Below, piece by piece: positions 44,321 through 52,410 of a stretch of DNA of 64,000 nucleotides (within the stretch, counting starts at the first letter, position 1; the number at the start of each line of letters is the position of its first letter). The stretch is from Mucilaginibacter flavidus (GTDB lineage Bacteria > Bacteroidota > Bacteroidia > Sphingobacteriales > Sphingobacteriaceae). Under the pieces are notes generated by a model that made no database searches, was not told the origin of the DNA, and saw only the letters and a list, made by a program, of their open reading frames with translations. The position numbers and the translations under genes are program-made. The stretch spans positions 62,001 through 126,000 of the forward strand of contig NZ_JAMXOE010000009.1 of assembly GCF_024055575.1 (NCBI RefSeq), in the 5' to 3' direction.

Positions 44321-45087
44321 TATAAATCTTTCTTTTTAAATATTCTTAGTGCAAAAAATAGTGGGACAACAATCCAAACCAGTTGCATCACCAGCGAGAA
44401 GGCAATTCCTATTCCACTACCGAAAAACTGTTGATACAGCGCTCCTGTATAGCCCATCAATGCGGAGATATCCATTTGCAGCAGGATCAATATCCTGGCA
44501 AGGTCGATTGGGTTAAGGGCGGTAAGGGCGATCATCGCTTTTTCAAGCGGGTAATCGGCAAACGTGTACAGGAACAACAAAACCAGCCCGTCAAATATGA
44601 TAGAGAAGTAAAACCAAAGCATTAATGCCAGGCCGATCCCTTTAGCTTTATCACGGGTAATGGTTGATGTAAAGAACGCCAGTGAAATAAAGCTTAACGT
44701 GAGCAAGCAACCAGATATCATTAAAGTAATGCCGGTGGCCGAGAATGCAAAGAGGCTAACGGGCAGGCAAACCCCAATAATAAAGGCAAGCAGGATGGAA
44801 CTGCTGATCCCGATAAATTTTCCCATCAGGATATTGCGCCTGCTTATGGGTTGCGACACCAGCATTTCGGTAAACTCAGCTGCATTAAAATAGTAGGTGG
44901 TAGCATAAACGATGCTCACCAACGGGACTATAATAAGTATGACCGTAGTGATACTGACCAAACCCTTGGTCACATCCGCATCCGACATAAAAATAGTTAG
45001 GCTGATGGCCAGTAACAAAAGCGTATACGCTAGCAATACTTTACTGCGCACAATGTCCAGTATAATATATTTCGCGATCTTTAACAT
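44320..45087 (-). CDS. nosY: NosY-type ABC permease for nitrous-oxide reductase maturation
   Basis: 255 residues, six membrane helices. The N-terminal helix and the segment FNAAEFTEMLVSQPISRRNILMGKFIG match ABC-2 permeases of the NosY group. It pairs with NosF, whose gene overlaps it by 7 bp, and NosD. The complex is needed for sulfur/copper-site assembly of NosZ in the periplasm. Confidence 0.88.
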   Translation of the reverse strand: MLKIAKYIILDIVRSKVLLAYTLLLLAISLTIFMSDADVTKGLVSITTVILIIVPLVSIVYATTYYFNAAEFTEMLVSQPISRRNILMGKFIGISSSILLAFIIGVCLPVSLFAFSATGITLMISGCLLTLSFISLAFFTSTITRDKAKGIGLALMLWFYFSIIFDGLVLLFLYTFADYPLEKAMIALTALNPIDLARILILLQMDISALMGYTGALYQQFFGSGIGIAFSLVMQLVWIVVPLFFALRIFKKKDL

Positions 45088-45797
45088 GATGATGAACTTA
45101 ATATTTGAGTTAAGGCCCTGCTGAGTTTTTGCTCCCCGGTTTCGCGTTTCAGGTCGGTTAAGGTCTTGTAAAATCTGATTTGTCCTTCAAACAGGTACAT
45201 AATGTAATCAGATATCTCATCGGCCTCGCTTAAGATGTGTGACGTGATCAGAACCAGCTTTCCTTTAGTCTTTTCCTCCAGGATCTTTTCCTTTAATGCC
45301 TCTGCGGCCAGCGGGTCAAGTCCGGCAGAAGGTTCATCCAGGATCAGCACATCGGGATTAAACATAAATGCCAGTGCCGCACTTACTTTCTGCAGCGTCC
45401 CGCCTGACAATGTGCGCATGGTTTTTTGGTACATGCTTTCCAGTTGGTAAGCCTTTAGCAGATCGGTATCCACGGCATCCTGCTGCCTGATATCCATTAC
45501 CATTTTAAATAGCTGGCCTATCTTCATGTTATCGGGATAATGACCTATTTGCGGCATGTACCCGATATGTCTTTTATAATCAAAAGTATTAAAGATGGAT
45601 TGACCCTTAAATAAGATACTGCCGCCGTCGGGTATCACCATACCGAGGATAGATTTAATTAAAGTTGTTTTGCCGGAAGCGTTTGGGCCAAGAACAGAAA
45701 CGACACCGCCGCCATCAAAACTGCAGGCCACGTTTTTCAATACTTCCAGGCGCCCAAATGACTTTTTGAGCCCGTTAATCGCTATTATTTTTTCCAT
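45081..45797 (-). CDS. nosF: NosF ABC ATPase
   Basis: 238 residues: Walker A GPNASGKTT (about 38-46), Q-loop YMPQIGHYPDNMKIGQLF, signature LSGGTLQKVSAAL, Walker B VLILDEPSAGLDPLA, switch ITSHILSE. Energises the NosDFY complex. It overlaps nosD by 13 bp and nosY by 7 bp. Confidence 0.9.
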   Translation of the reverse strand: MEKIIAINGLKKSFGRLEVLKNVACSFDGGGVVSVLGPNASGKTTLIKSILGMVIPDGGSILFKGQSIFNTFDYKRHIGYMPQIGHYPDNMKIGQLFKMVMDIRQQDAVDTDLLKAYQLESMYQKTMRTLSGGTLQKVSAALAFMFNPDVLILDEPSAGLDPLAAEALKEKILEEKTKGKLVLITSHILSEADEISDYIMYLFEGQIRFYKTLTDLKRETGEQKLSRALTQILSSSSC

Positions 45798-47020
45798 GGT
45801 TTCATTGCTGGTTTGTCATCTTTAACCGATTCGGGCGTGATGGATGGAATTGCACGTTCTACTTTATCTATCAGGTTTACAATAAAACTGCGCATCAGCA
45901 TTACGCTTTGCGGGTTCTGTTCGATAATTTGCGCGTATAAACTTATCGGCCGGTAAGGTATATCGCCAACGCCATCCTTATTCAGGTCGTAGCCATCGTA
46001 TTTGTCCCAGTAGTTGTTGCTGAAGTAAATTTCTTTTAGCGTGCCATTAGTAGTTACGTCAAAAGAGTTTCCTTTATAATTGTTTTGAGTGAAATGGTCC
46101 TTATTACAACTGGCCAGCACCCGCATGGCCCAGCCGTTGGAGATAAAATCATTGTGGGTAACAGTTATCCGGTCTGAGTTTTCCATATAGATCCCTGTGG
46201 TGTTGCGGATAAAATGATTTCCCTCAATACGGGCATCGGTAATTTCTTTCAGCAGCACGCCGTAGATAGAACTTCCCCAGTTTTCAATAAATGTATTATC
46301 AAGCATGGCGATGCGCCTGGTGTACATTACTGACACGCCTGAACCATTGTTTTTAAATGTATTGTGGCGGTAGGTGTCATCGTCAGAGAACATAAAGTGC
46401 AAACCGTAGCGGATATTCTTTTCGCTAAGGTTATCTTCTATCAGGCATTTTTTGGCGAACTCAAAATAGATGCCGTCGCGGTGCCGGGTTACGTAATTTT
46501 CCTTAATCAAAACTTCCTTGCATTTCCATAAGTGAATCCCGTTCCCCGAGTTTTCGATATTAGCAGATCCGGTTATGAGGTTATGTAACAGCTGTATATG
46601 TAAACAATTGGAAAGATATATGCCGAAAAAGTTATCGACGAGTATATTGTTGCTGATTGTTACATATTCCACATTACTTAAGCGGATGCCGGCAAAGTCG
46701 CGCATTGAACCTGTTTTGGAGTTTTTGATAATAAATCCGTCCAGTTTGACATGACTGGCAGTGATAGTTATTACCTCTTCCGTGAAGTGGGCGTCAAGTA
46801 TGGGATGATTCTCGCCTAAAATAGTCAGTTCCTTATCAATCACAGTGTTGATGGAAGCATAAGTACCTTTCTTTACTATTATCGAGTCGCCATTTTTTGC
46901 CAGCGTTAAAGCTTGTTTTAATGTAGCAACATTAGTGTGGGGAGCCACTATTATAGTATTTGCGCATACCTGGAAAGGTAGCAGAAAAAGTAACCCTATT
47001 TTAACGACCCGCGACTTCAT
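45785..47020 (-). CDS. nosD: NosD periplasmic copper-cluster maturation protein
   Basis: 411 residues with a signal peptide (about 1-20, VCANT). The body is a right-handed beta-helix of CASH/parallel repeats (for example GIRLSNVEYVTISNNILVD and GIYFEFAKKCLIEDN), as in NosD and carbohydrate-binding beta-helix proteins. Position between nosL and nosF fixes the assignment. It works with NosFY and NosL in building the CuZ site. Confidence 0.9.
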   Translation of the reverse strand: MKSRVVKIGLLFLLPFQVCANTIIVAPHTNVATLKQALTLAKNGDSIIVKKGTYASINTVIDKELTILGENHPILDAHFTEEVITITASHVKLDGFIIKNSKTGSMRDFAGIRLSNVEYVTISNNILVDNFFGIYLSNCLHIQLLHNLITGSANIENSGNGIHLWKCKEVLIKENYVTRHRDGIYFEFAKKCLIEDNLSEKNIRYGLHFMFSDDDTYRHNTFKNNGSGVSVMYTRRIAMLDNTFIENWGSSIYGVLLKEITDARIEGNHFIRNTTGIYMENSDRITVTHNDFISNGWAMRVLASCNKDHFTQNNYKGNSFDVTTNGTLKEIYFSNNYWDKYDGYDLNKDGVGDIPYRPISLYAQIIEQNPQSVMLMRSFIVNLIDKVERAIPSITPESVKDDKPAMKPWKK

Positions 47021-47459
47021 TATTTACCTGTTTTAAAAGTGATATCCAGTTATAAATCCGGGCTGATTTGTCTTTTTTTGCGCCTTCTGCTGATAGCCTG
47101 GAAGCAAAGGCTGCCAGGTTACCACCCATCGGCGACGAAAACGAACTATCCCGCAGAAAAAAAGACTTGCGGGCATCTGCAAATTGACCGGGCTGAGTAA
47201 AGTCGTTGACTAAAAACACACTTTTAGCATCGTTTGCAACAGCTGGGTTTTCTTTTAAAAAGCCTGCCATGCATTCAGCTGCGTCAAATTTGAAAAGTTT
47301 ACCTTTTGCTGTGATCAGTTCAGCGGCAAAGCGTTTGTCCATTATAGTCATTTTACAATGTGAACAAGCATCCTTGCCATATTGAATTGGCTCAGGGGCG
47401 TGGCTACAGGCGGCCAAAAGGCAGCACATTATGAGCATAGTCGATTTCAGCGTTTTCAT
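47001..47459 (-). CDS. nosL: NosL copper chaperone lipoprotein
   Basis: 152 residues. SPII signal with lipobox LAAC. The NosL motif DACSHCKMTIMDKRFAAE (Cys-x2-Cys-x-Met, Cu+ site) lies about 31-48, followed by KLFKFDAAECMAGFL and the conserved SPMGGN near 111. It delivers Cu+ to NosZ. It overlaps nosD by 20 bp and the upstream membrane-protein gene by 4 bp. Confidence 0.92.
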   Translation of the reverse strand: MKTLKSTMLIMCCLLAACSHAPEPIQYGKDACSHCKMTIMDKRFAAELITAKGKLFKFDAAECMAGFLKENPAVANDAKSVFLVNDFTQPGQFADARKSFFLRDSSFSSPMGGNLAAFASRLSAEGAKKDKSARIYNWISLLKQVNNEVAGR

Positions 47460-48031
47460 TTGGTTTTGTTTGGCGATAAACGCGGTTTATAAAAAAGTGC
47501 GGTTGCGGCCAGCAAACCACCGATTCCCACTAATATGCCACCGGTATCAGGTAACGACCCGGCAGTGAAATTAAGCAGTTGCTTATAGCCAAAAAGCGGT
47601 GGCTGGTAGTTCATCCCTTCCACTTTGATGGCGGCATGCGGGTTAAGCCTGTGCCCGTAATTGTATTCCCACATATAAAAGTCGCTAAAGCCAATAATCG
47701 CAAACAGGCACAAACCAATGAACCATGTCCATAAAAGCTTGCGACTTTTGACAACAGCTGCAGCAAGGCCGACCAAAGTCAGCGCTCCAAAAACATAAGG
47801 AAGAATCTTAAACTCTTTAAAATCATTCACCGAAATAAACTTCATCCCGATATAATGGTTCAAGCCGTTGATTTGCTCAATGTTACCCGATAATCCGTTT
47901 AGCCAAATTTTCATTTCTAAACCCTCCGGATATTGAGGTGCATCCAGCAAAATATGCCAGAGCGGTAGAACATAAGCGCTCGCCATTAGCATACAGCTAA
48001 TGACTATCAATATTCTGGTAAACGGTTTCAT
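47456..48031 (-). CDS. nos-cluster membrane protein of unknown function
   Basis: 191 residues with about four membrane helices: 7-28, 76-95, 103-120 and 160-180. A periplasmic loop after helix 1 holds the stretch GLSGNIEQINGLNHYIGM, and the FSDFYMWEYNYGHRLNPHAAI segment is rich in Tyr and His. It lies between nosZ and nosL in a fixed operon. Similar proteins occur in Bacteroidota nos clusters, where they may serve as membrane anchor or electron-transfer partner. No catalytic motif is visible. Confidence 0.75.
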   Translation of the reverse strand: MKPFTRILIVISCMLMASAYVLPLWHILLDAPQYPEGLEMKIWLNGLSGNIEQINGLNHYIGMKFISVNDFKEFKILPYVFGALTLVGLAAAVVKSRKLLWTWFIGLCLFAIIGFSDFYMWEYNYGHRLNPHAAIKVEGMNYQPPLFGYKQLLNFTAGSLPDTGGILVGIGGLLAATALFYKPRLSPNKTK

Positions 48032-48092
48032 GATTTGCAGATTAGCACAAGCGTATAGCGTTTTCGTTGACGCTATACGCTATGAATAATAA

Positions 48093-50069
48093 CTATTGAG
48101 TTACCGGGTTTTCGCCGATAGAGAATTTGATAGGCACATTTGAGCCGGCAGGTGATACCCTAAAATAACCCTGCATTTCCTGGTGCAGTGCGGAACAAAA
48201 GTCGGTACAGTAGAAAGGAACAATCCCGACCAGGCCAGGAACCCATTTTAGCGTGCAGGTTTCACCAGGCATAATCAGCAGTTCTGCATTACTTGCCCCT
48301 TTAATTGCGAAGCCGTGCGGTACATCCCAATCCTGTTCCAGGTTGGTTACGTGTACATAAACTTCGTCTCCAATTTTAATCCCTTCAATATTATCGGGGG
48401 CTAAATGTGAGCGGATCGCGGTCATATATACATCCACGCGGTTGCCGGTTCTCACTACCTTAGTATCCTTTTCAGATTTGGTCACATACGCATTTTTATT
48501 GTCTTCCAGCTTGAAGAATTTTACCTGGTTTTTCAGGATCTTTTCAGCCGGTATCATCTGCGCATAATGTGGTTCTCCAATGGTTGGAAAATCAAGCAAA
48601 AGCTTCATTTTGTTTCCTGTAATATCAATGAGCTGACAAGCCTGAGCCAATTCCGGGCCAGTTGGCAGGTACCTGTCCTTGGTGATTTTATTTAGTGAAA
48701 GCAAATATTTACCAAACGGCTTTTTCGAATCTCCGCCGACAATTGACAAGTGGCCCGGTGAATAATAAGAAGGTATCCTGTCAATAATTTCAAGGTTATC
48801 TATTTTCCATTTTACTACTTCGGATGATACGAACATGGTGGTGTAAGCATAACCCTTGCCATCAAATTCAGTATGTAAAGGCCCAAGACCTGGTTTTTTT
48901 ACTTCACCATGGAGAACATCTTCATACTTTAACACAGGTAACACACCGTCGATCATTCCATCATACTGCTTTTTGTCTATTGCAGCAAGCATCTTTTTGA
49001 ATGAAAAAACCGGGATAACAGCAGCGAGTTTTCCGCTGGCCGCCATGTATTCTCCATCAGGGGTTACGTCAACGCCATGCGGAGATTTTGGGCAGGGCAG
49101 ATAATACACGAGGCCAGGAAATTTGGTAACATCCAGTGTTTGCGTTCCTGTTTCCATAACTGACGTAGCAGTATGCGTATTTTCGTTATATATGTTGTGG
49201 GCGTATTTGGCGGTTATTTTCGCGCCTTTTCCGGCAGCTATTAATTCTTCCGCCTTTTTCCAATTCACCGCCATTATAAAATCTTTGTCCCGTTGGCTTG
49301 CATTTACCTCTAATAGCGTGTTTGCCTGTTCTGTATTGTAACAAGTAAAAAATATCCAATCGTGTGAGGGGCCTTTACCTGCATGCGCCAGGTCATAGTT
49401 AAATGGAGGTACAATTAGCTGAAATGCGAGGTTCATGGCTCCCTTGTCCTTGTCAACCTTAACAAAAGATACAGCCCCTTTAAAATTTTTCTTGTAGCTG
49501 CTAATGGGAACATCGCCATTACTGTTATCAAGCGGTTCGCTAAAACGGGTGTTACCCACAACATACTCCGTATTTTCTGTACAAAACGGAGAAGCGTGAT
49601 TACCACCGATATTGGGCAATTCGAGTATTTCTACCGTTTTAAAAGTCGCCAGGTTAATCCTTGCTATACGCGGGGTGTTGTTCCCGTTAATGAATAACCA
49701 TCGGCCATCATCCTCGCCGTTTGTTTTCGAAAGCTCAGGATGGTGAGAGTCATCCCATGGAACGAAGCCGTGTGAAGTATTCAACATCGGTTTCGTCTCT
49801 TCCGAATAGCCATAACCGTTTTCAGCGTTTTGCGAGAAAACCGGTATTACCTTTAACAAGCGACCAGAAGGGATGCCGTAAGCTGCTACCTGACCACTAA
49901 AACCACCTGATAAAAAAGCATATACTTCATCATATTTACCGGGGGCAACGTATACTTTTTGCGCTGCATCGGCATCAACAGAAGAGCCGGCTTTTCCGGG
50001 CTTACAGCTGTAAATGGTACTGCCGGCTAACAAAGCCAGCACTAATGTTTTATAGTTTGAAAGTTTCAT
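48093..50069 (-). CDS. nosZ: clade II nitrous-oxide reductase
   Basis: 658 residues with a Sec/SPII signal (lipobox YSC at residue 22) instead of the Tat signal of clade I enzymes. The beta-propeller carries the His ligands of CuZ (for example DSHHPE, GGNHASP, SPHGVDV, PLHTEF). The C-terminal cupredoxin holds the CuA site C621-x3-C625-x3-H629-x2-M632 in YCTDFCSALHQEM. The enzyme reduces N2O to N2 with electrons from the cytochrome encoded 20 bp upstream. No nirS, nirK or norB gene lies in this window, so the organism may act as an N2O consumer; that remains open. Confidence 0.96.
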   Translation of the reverse strand: MKLSNYKTLVLALLAGSTIYSCKPGKAGSSVDADAAQKVYVAPGKYDEVYAFLSGGFSGQVAAYGIPSGRLLKVIPVFSQNAENGYGYSEETKPMLNTSHGFVPWDDSHHPELSKTNGEDDGRWLFINGNNTPRIARINLATFKTVEILELPNIGGNHASPFCTENTEYVVGNTRFSEPLDNSNGDVPISSYKKNFKGAVSFVKVDKDKGAMNLAFQLIVPPFNYDLAHAGKGPSHDWIFFTCYNTEQANTLLEVNASQRDKDFIMAVNWKKAEELIAAGKGAKITAKYAHNIYNENTHTATSVMETGTQTLDVTKFPGLVYYLPCPKSPHGVDVTPDGEYMAASGKLAAVIPVFSFKKMLAAIDKKQYDGMIDGVLPVLKYEDVLHGEVKKPGLGPLHTEFDGKGYAYTTMFVSSEVVKWKIDNLEIIDRIPSYYSPGHLSIVGGDSKKPFGKYLLSLNKITKDRYLPTGPELAQACQLIDITGNKMKLLLDFPTIGEPHYAQMIPAEKILKNQVKFFKLEDNKNAYVTKSEKDTKVVRTGNRVDVYMTAIRSHLAPDNIEGIKIGDEVYVHVTNLEQDWDVPHGFAIKGASNAELLIMPGETCTLKWVPGLVGIVPFYCTDFCSALHQEMQGYFRVSPAGSNVPIKFSIGENPVTQ

Positions 50070-50089
50070 CGTGTTTTATTCTTTAAATC

Positions 50090-50578
50090 TTATTTACTAT
50101 CATTTTTTCTTAGGTATTCCAGTACCTGACGGGTCTCGTCGTCTGTTACATTCTGGAAAGTCATTTGGGTCAGGTGTTTTTCAAGCAACGCTTTGCCAAC
50201 CGGATCTTTTTGCTCCATTTCTACCGGGTTGGTAATCTGGTTCATAATCCATTCGGGTGTGCGTCTTTTTGTAACATCCTTCAGCCCTGGGCCCACTACC
50301 TTTTGGTCGGTGGTTTTATGACATGCCGCACATTTCGCATTGAACACCACCTGGCCTTTGTCGGCCATGGCAGGGTCAATGGCAGTCAGCTTCACATCAG
50401 TGAACTTGCCTATGCCTTTGCTGTCACTTTTGGCCGCCGGGTCAATGTCCGCCGTTGCTGCCGGCGCAGCTGCCGTAGTGCTGTCTGTCGCAGAGTCGCC
50501 GTTTGACGGACCACAAGCGTATAAAAAGCTCATACCTGCTACAAGCAGCGTCAGAAGTAAGGTCTTTAAATTTTTCAT
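50090..50578 (-). CDS. lipid-anchored cytochrome c, electron donor to NosZ
   Basis: 162 residues. Lipobox YAC (C22), then an Ala/Thr/Asp-rich linker (25-65) and a mono-heme cytochrome c domain with C83-A-A-C86-H87. A Met ligand is probable near QMTFQNVTD. First gene of the nos operon, 20 bp ahead of nosZ. It probably hands electrons to the CuA centre. Confidence 0.92.
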   Translation of the reverse strand: MKNLKTLLLTLLVAGMSFLYACGPSNGDSATDSTTAAAPAATADIDPAAKSDSKGIGKFTDVKLTAIDPAMADKGQVVFNAKCAACHKTTDQKVVGPGLKDVTKRRTPEWIMNQITNPVEMEQKDPVGKALLEKHLTQMTFQNVTDDETRQVLEYLRKNDSK

Positions 50579-50652
50579 TTTTGTTTTTTTTAAGTACGAT
50601 AAAAGTAGAAGGAAGTAGTGAGCTTAGAAGTGACCGCTCTTGGTTTTAAATA

Positions 50653-50664
50653 TGATTTAAATCA
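50653..50664. promoter_or_regulatory. FNR-type box upstream of the nos operon
   Basis: TGATTTAAATCA inside the longer near-palindrome ATATGATTTAAATCACAT (50650-50667), 75 bp before the cytochrome start. This spacing allows a class II activator position. The same pattern occurs at 63828-63845. Confidence 0.6.
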
Positions 50665-50736
50665 CATTATAGATCAGAGACAAGTAAAGAGTCATTAAGT
50701 TCTATTTCCAAAATATATATTTTATATCATATTTTT

Positions 50737-50762
50737 AATAAAAGATAAAAATGTCTTTTATT
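50737..50762. promoter_or_regulatory. Rrf2/NsrR-type palindrome upstream of the nos operon
   Basis: AATAAAAGA-N8-TCTTTTATT, perfect 9-bp arms, between the rrf2 stop and the nos promoter. The same arms and the same 8-nt spacer occur at 52215-52246 upstream of the RIC gene. Confidence 0.55.
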
Positions 50763-50775
50763 GAGTTAAATTTTT

Positions 50776-51204
50776 TTATTTCAAAAAGTAATTATGCTGT
50801 TGAAACTCTTCCACCAGTTCGGTAACCGGCTTCTTGCTAAATTCAACCATTAACATATCCCTTATGGGTTTCACCTGGTCATGCATAGGGCAGGGCTGTG
50901 TTTCCGAACACTTTTCTAAGCCCAATACACAAGAAGTAAATAACCCGTTGCCGTCAATGGCTCTGACAATGTCGATAAGGAAAAGCTTTTCTCCGTTTTC
51001 AACGTAAAAACCGCCGGTGGGACCTTTTGCAGATGAAAGAATCTTTTTACGGACCAACGTTTGTAATATTTTGCCTGTAAAATGCATAGGCGAACCAATT
51101 GCTTCAGCAACTTCGATGATGCCTGTCTTTTCATTCTTCCTGCTTTTAAGTGCGACATAAACGGTCGCCCTGATGGCGTATTCACATGATTTGGATAGTA
51201 TCAT
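50776..51204 (-). CDS. Rrf2-family NsrR-like regulator
   Basis: 142 residues. Winged HTH at the N-terminus (SKSCEYAIRATVYVAL, then IIEVAEAIGSPMHFTGKILQTLVRKKIL). Three cluster cysteines C92-x6-C99-x5-C105 in TSCVLGLEKCSETQPC match the Fe-S ligands of IscR and NsrR in position. NsrR proteins lose repression when NO damages the cluster. The neighbours (RIC repair gene, nos operon) and the shared palindrome support a role as NO sensor. An IscR-type function is less likely since no isc or suf genes are nearby. Confidence 0.9.
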   Translation of the reverse strand: MILSKSCEYAIRATVYVALKSRKNEKTGIIEVAEAIGSPMHFTGKILQTLVRKKILSSAKGPTGGFYVENGEKLFLIDIVRAIDGNGLFTSCVLGLEKCSETQPCPMHDQVKPIRDMLMVEFSKKPVTELVEEFQQHNYFLK

Positions 51205-51249
51205 TTTTTGTGCTGTTGATTTTACAAACCTAAAATATATAATTATCCT

Positions 51250-52200
51250 TTAAGATAATTCCTTTTCGAGCTGAATTGCTTTCGGGAACAGAATATTACT
51301 TTCCAGGTGAACGTGGCGGTGCAGGTCATTTTCGTATTCTTCCAGCTTTTTAAACAAGATAGTATATGAACTGCAGGCATCCACAGGCAACTGGTAGTTT
51401 GAAGTGATCTTGCGAATGGTTTCAAAATCGCCGCCTACCTGCTCATGTTCCGAGTCCATTACTTGTATTGGCACTGATATCTTTCCAAAGTTTGCCGAAG
51501 GCAGCAATCCGCCGGTATTATAAACCTGCGCCAGTTCTTTAATAAAAGGGAACAGTATTTTTTCCTCTTTTATCATGTGCAGGGTAAGGTCATTTCCAAT
51601 TCGCTCAAACAGTTCGGCAACTTTAACCAATTCGGGGTGGCGATCGCCATGTACCCTGGCTACTTTTTGCGCTATCTCCAGGATAAAGGCTGTGTTGTCC
51701 CTCACATACCGGTGATGGGTATTGATAATATAATCACTTAAAAAACCAAGGTCCCAATTCTGAAAATCAGATTCACTGTTGGCATTTTCTCCTTTAATAG
51801 CTGCCAACTGGCGTTCTACTTCTTCGGGGGCAATCCCTTTTTTCTGACAAACTTCGGCAATGGTTTTTTTGCCACCACAGCAAAAGTCAATACCGAGGTT
51901 CTTAAATACCTGCGCCTTGCGGTAGTCTTTGGCTACTATCTCACCTATTGTTTCTACATTTTCTGCCTCAGTCTTTTTGGCGATCTTCACCTGCCAAACT
52001 TCGGGGCCGTTTTCCAAATAATCCCAAACGAATGCCTGTCCTCTTTCAGCCAATAACTGGTAATACAAAGGTTTGGGATCGTGGTCGTTGTGAATGATAA
52101 ATGCTTCACCTGCTAAAAGTGAATCGAACTTGTCAAAGATCGTCGGGTGTTTGAAACGCGGCTCAATCACGGTGACGTCGAGAATGTCTAATACTTCCAT
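51250..52200 (-). CDS. ric: RIC/ScdA-type di-iron Fe-S repair protein with N-terminal DUF2249
   Basis: 316 residues in three parts. Residues 1-75 are a DUF2249 domain (LDVTVIEPRFKHPTIFDKF, then GEAFIIHNDHDPKPLYYQL). Residues about 83-140 are the ScdA N-terminal domain with the diagnostic FCCGGKKT. Residues about 150-310 are a hemerythrin-like domain with His/Glu ligands in INTHHRYV, HMIKEEKILFPF, DSEHEQVGG and HVHLESNILFP. RIC proteins repair Fe-S clusters damaged by NO or oxidants. The added DUF2249 domain is not in YtfE. A palindromic operator lies just upstream. Confidence 0.92.
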   Translation of the reverse strand: MEVLDILDVTVIEPRFKHPTIFDKFDSLLAGEAFIIHNDHDPKPLYYQLLAERGQAFVWDYLENGPEVWQVKIAKKTEAENVETIGEIVAKDYRKAQVFKNLGIDFCCGGKKTIAEVCQKKGIAPEEVERQLAAIKGENANSESDFQNWDLGFLSDYIINTHHRYVRDNTAFILEIAQKVARVHGDRHPELVKVAELFERIGNDLTLHMIKEEKILFPFIKELAQVYNTGGLLPSANFGKISVPIQVMDSEHEQVGGDFETIRKITSNYQLPVDACSSYTILFKKLEEYENDLHRHVHLESNILFPKAIQLEKELS

Positions 52201-52214
52201 TTTTTTAGTTGTTA

Positions 52215-52246
52215 AATAATAAAAGACAAATGTATCTTTTATTATT
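52215..52246. promoter_or_regulatory. Rrf2/NsrR-type palindrome upstream of ric
   Basis: 12-bp perfect arms (AATAATAAAAGA / TCTTTTATTATT) around an 8-nt spacer, 15-46 bp before the ric start, a position suited to repression. Same core as 50737-50762. Confidence 0.6.
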
Positions 52247-52256
52247 TATTTTAAAA

Positions 52257-52270
52257 GTGATATTCGTCAC
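52257..52270. promoter_or_regulatory. CRP/FNR-like site GTGA-N6-TCAC upstream of ric
   Basis: GTGATATTCGTCAC is a perfect GTGA-N6-TCAC dyad in the ric/tolC divergent region, about 57 bp before ric. Which Crp/Fnr protein would bind is unknown. Confidence 0.4.
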
Positions 52271-52348
52271 AATAGGATTGATTTTGACCGTTTTGTTTCG
52301 ATAGGATAAAAAGCCTTTAGAACATTTAATCTTCGCTTCTATGTGCTG

Positions 52349-52364
52349 GGTAACAAATGTTACC
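52349..52364. promoter_or_regulatory. GTAAC-N4-GTTAC palindrome upstream of the efflux operon
   Basis: GGTAACAAATGTTACC, 47 bp before the tolC-like start. The same sequence in the opposite orientation (one end base different) lies at 59881-59896. Confidence 0.6.
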
Positions 52365-52410
52365 GTTTGACTTTTTCGCCGGGACTACTTTTGTTTCAAA
52401 TAAAAAGTTA

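Noticed and set aside
51241..51260. AATTATC-N6-GATAATT dyad as an operator of rrf2
   Set aside because: It overlaps the ric stop codon and differs from the AATAAAAGA dyads; it may be chance symmetry in AT-rich DNA.
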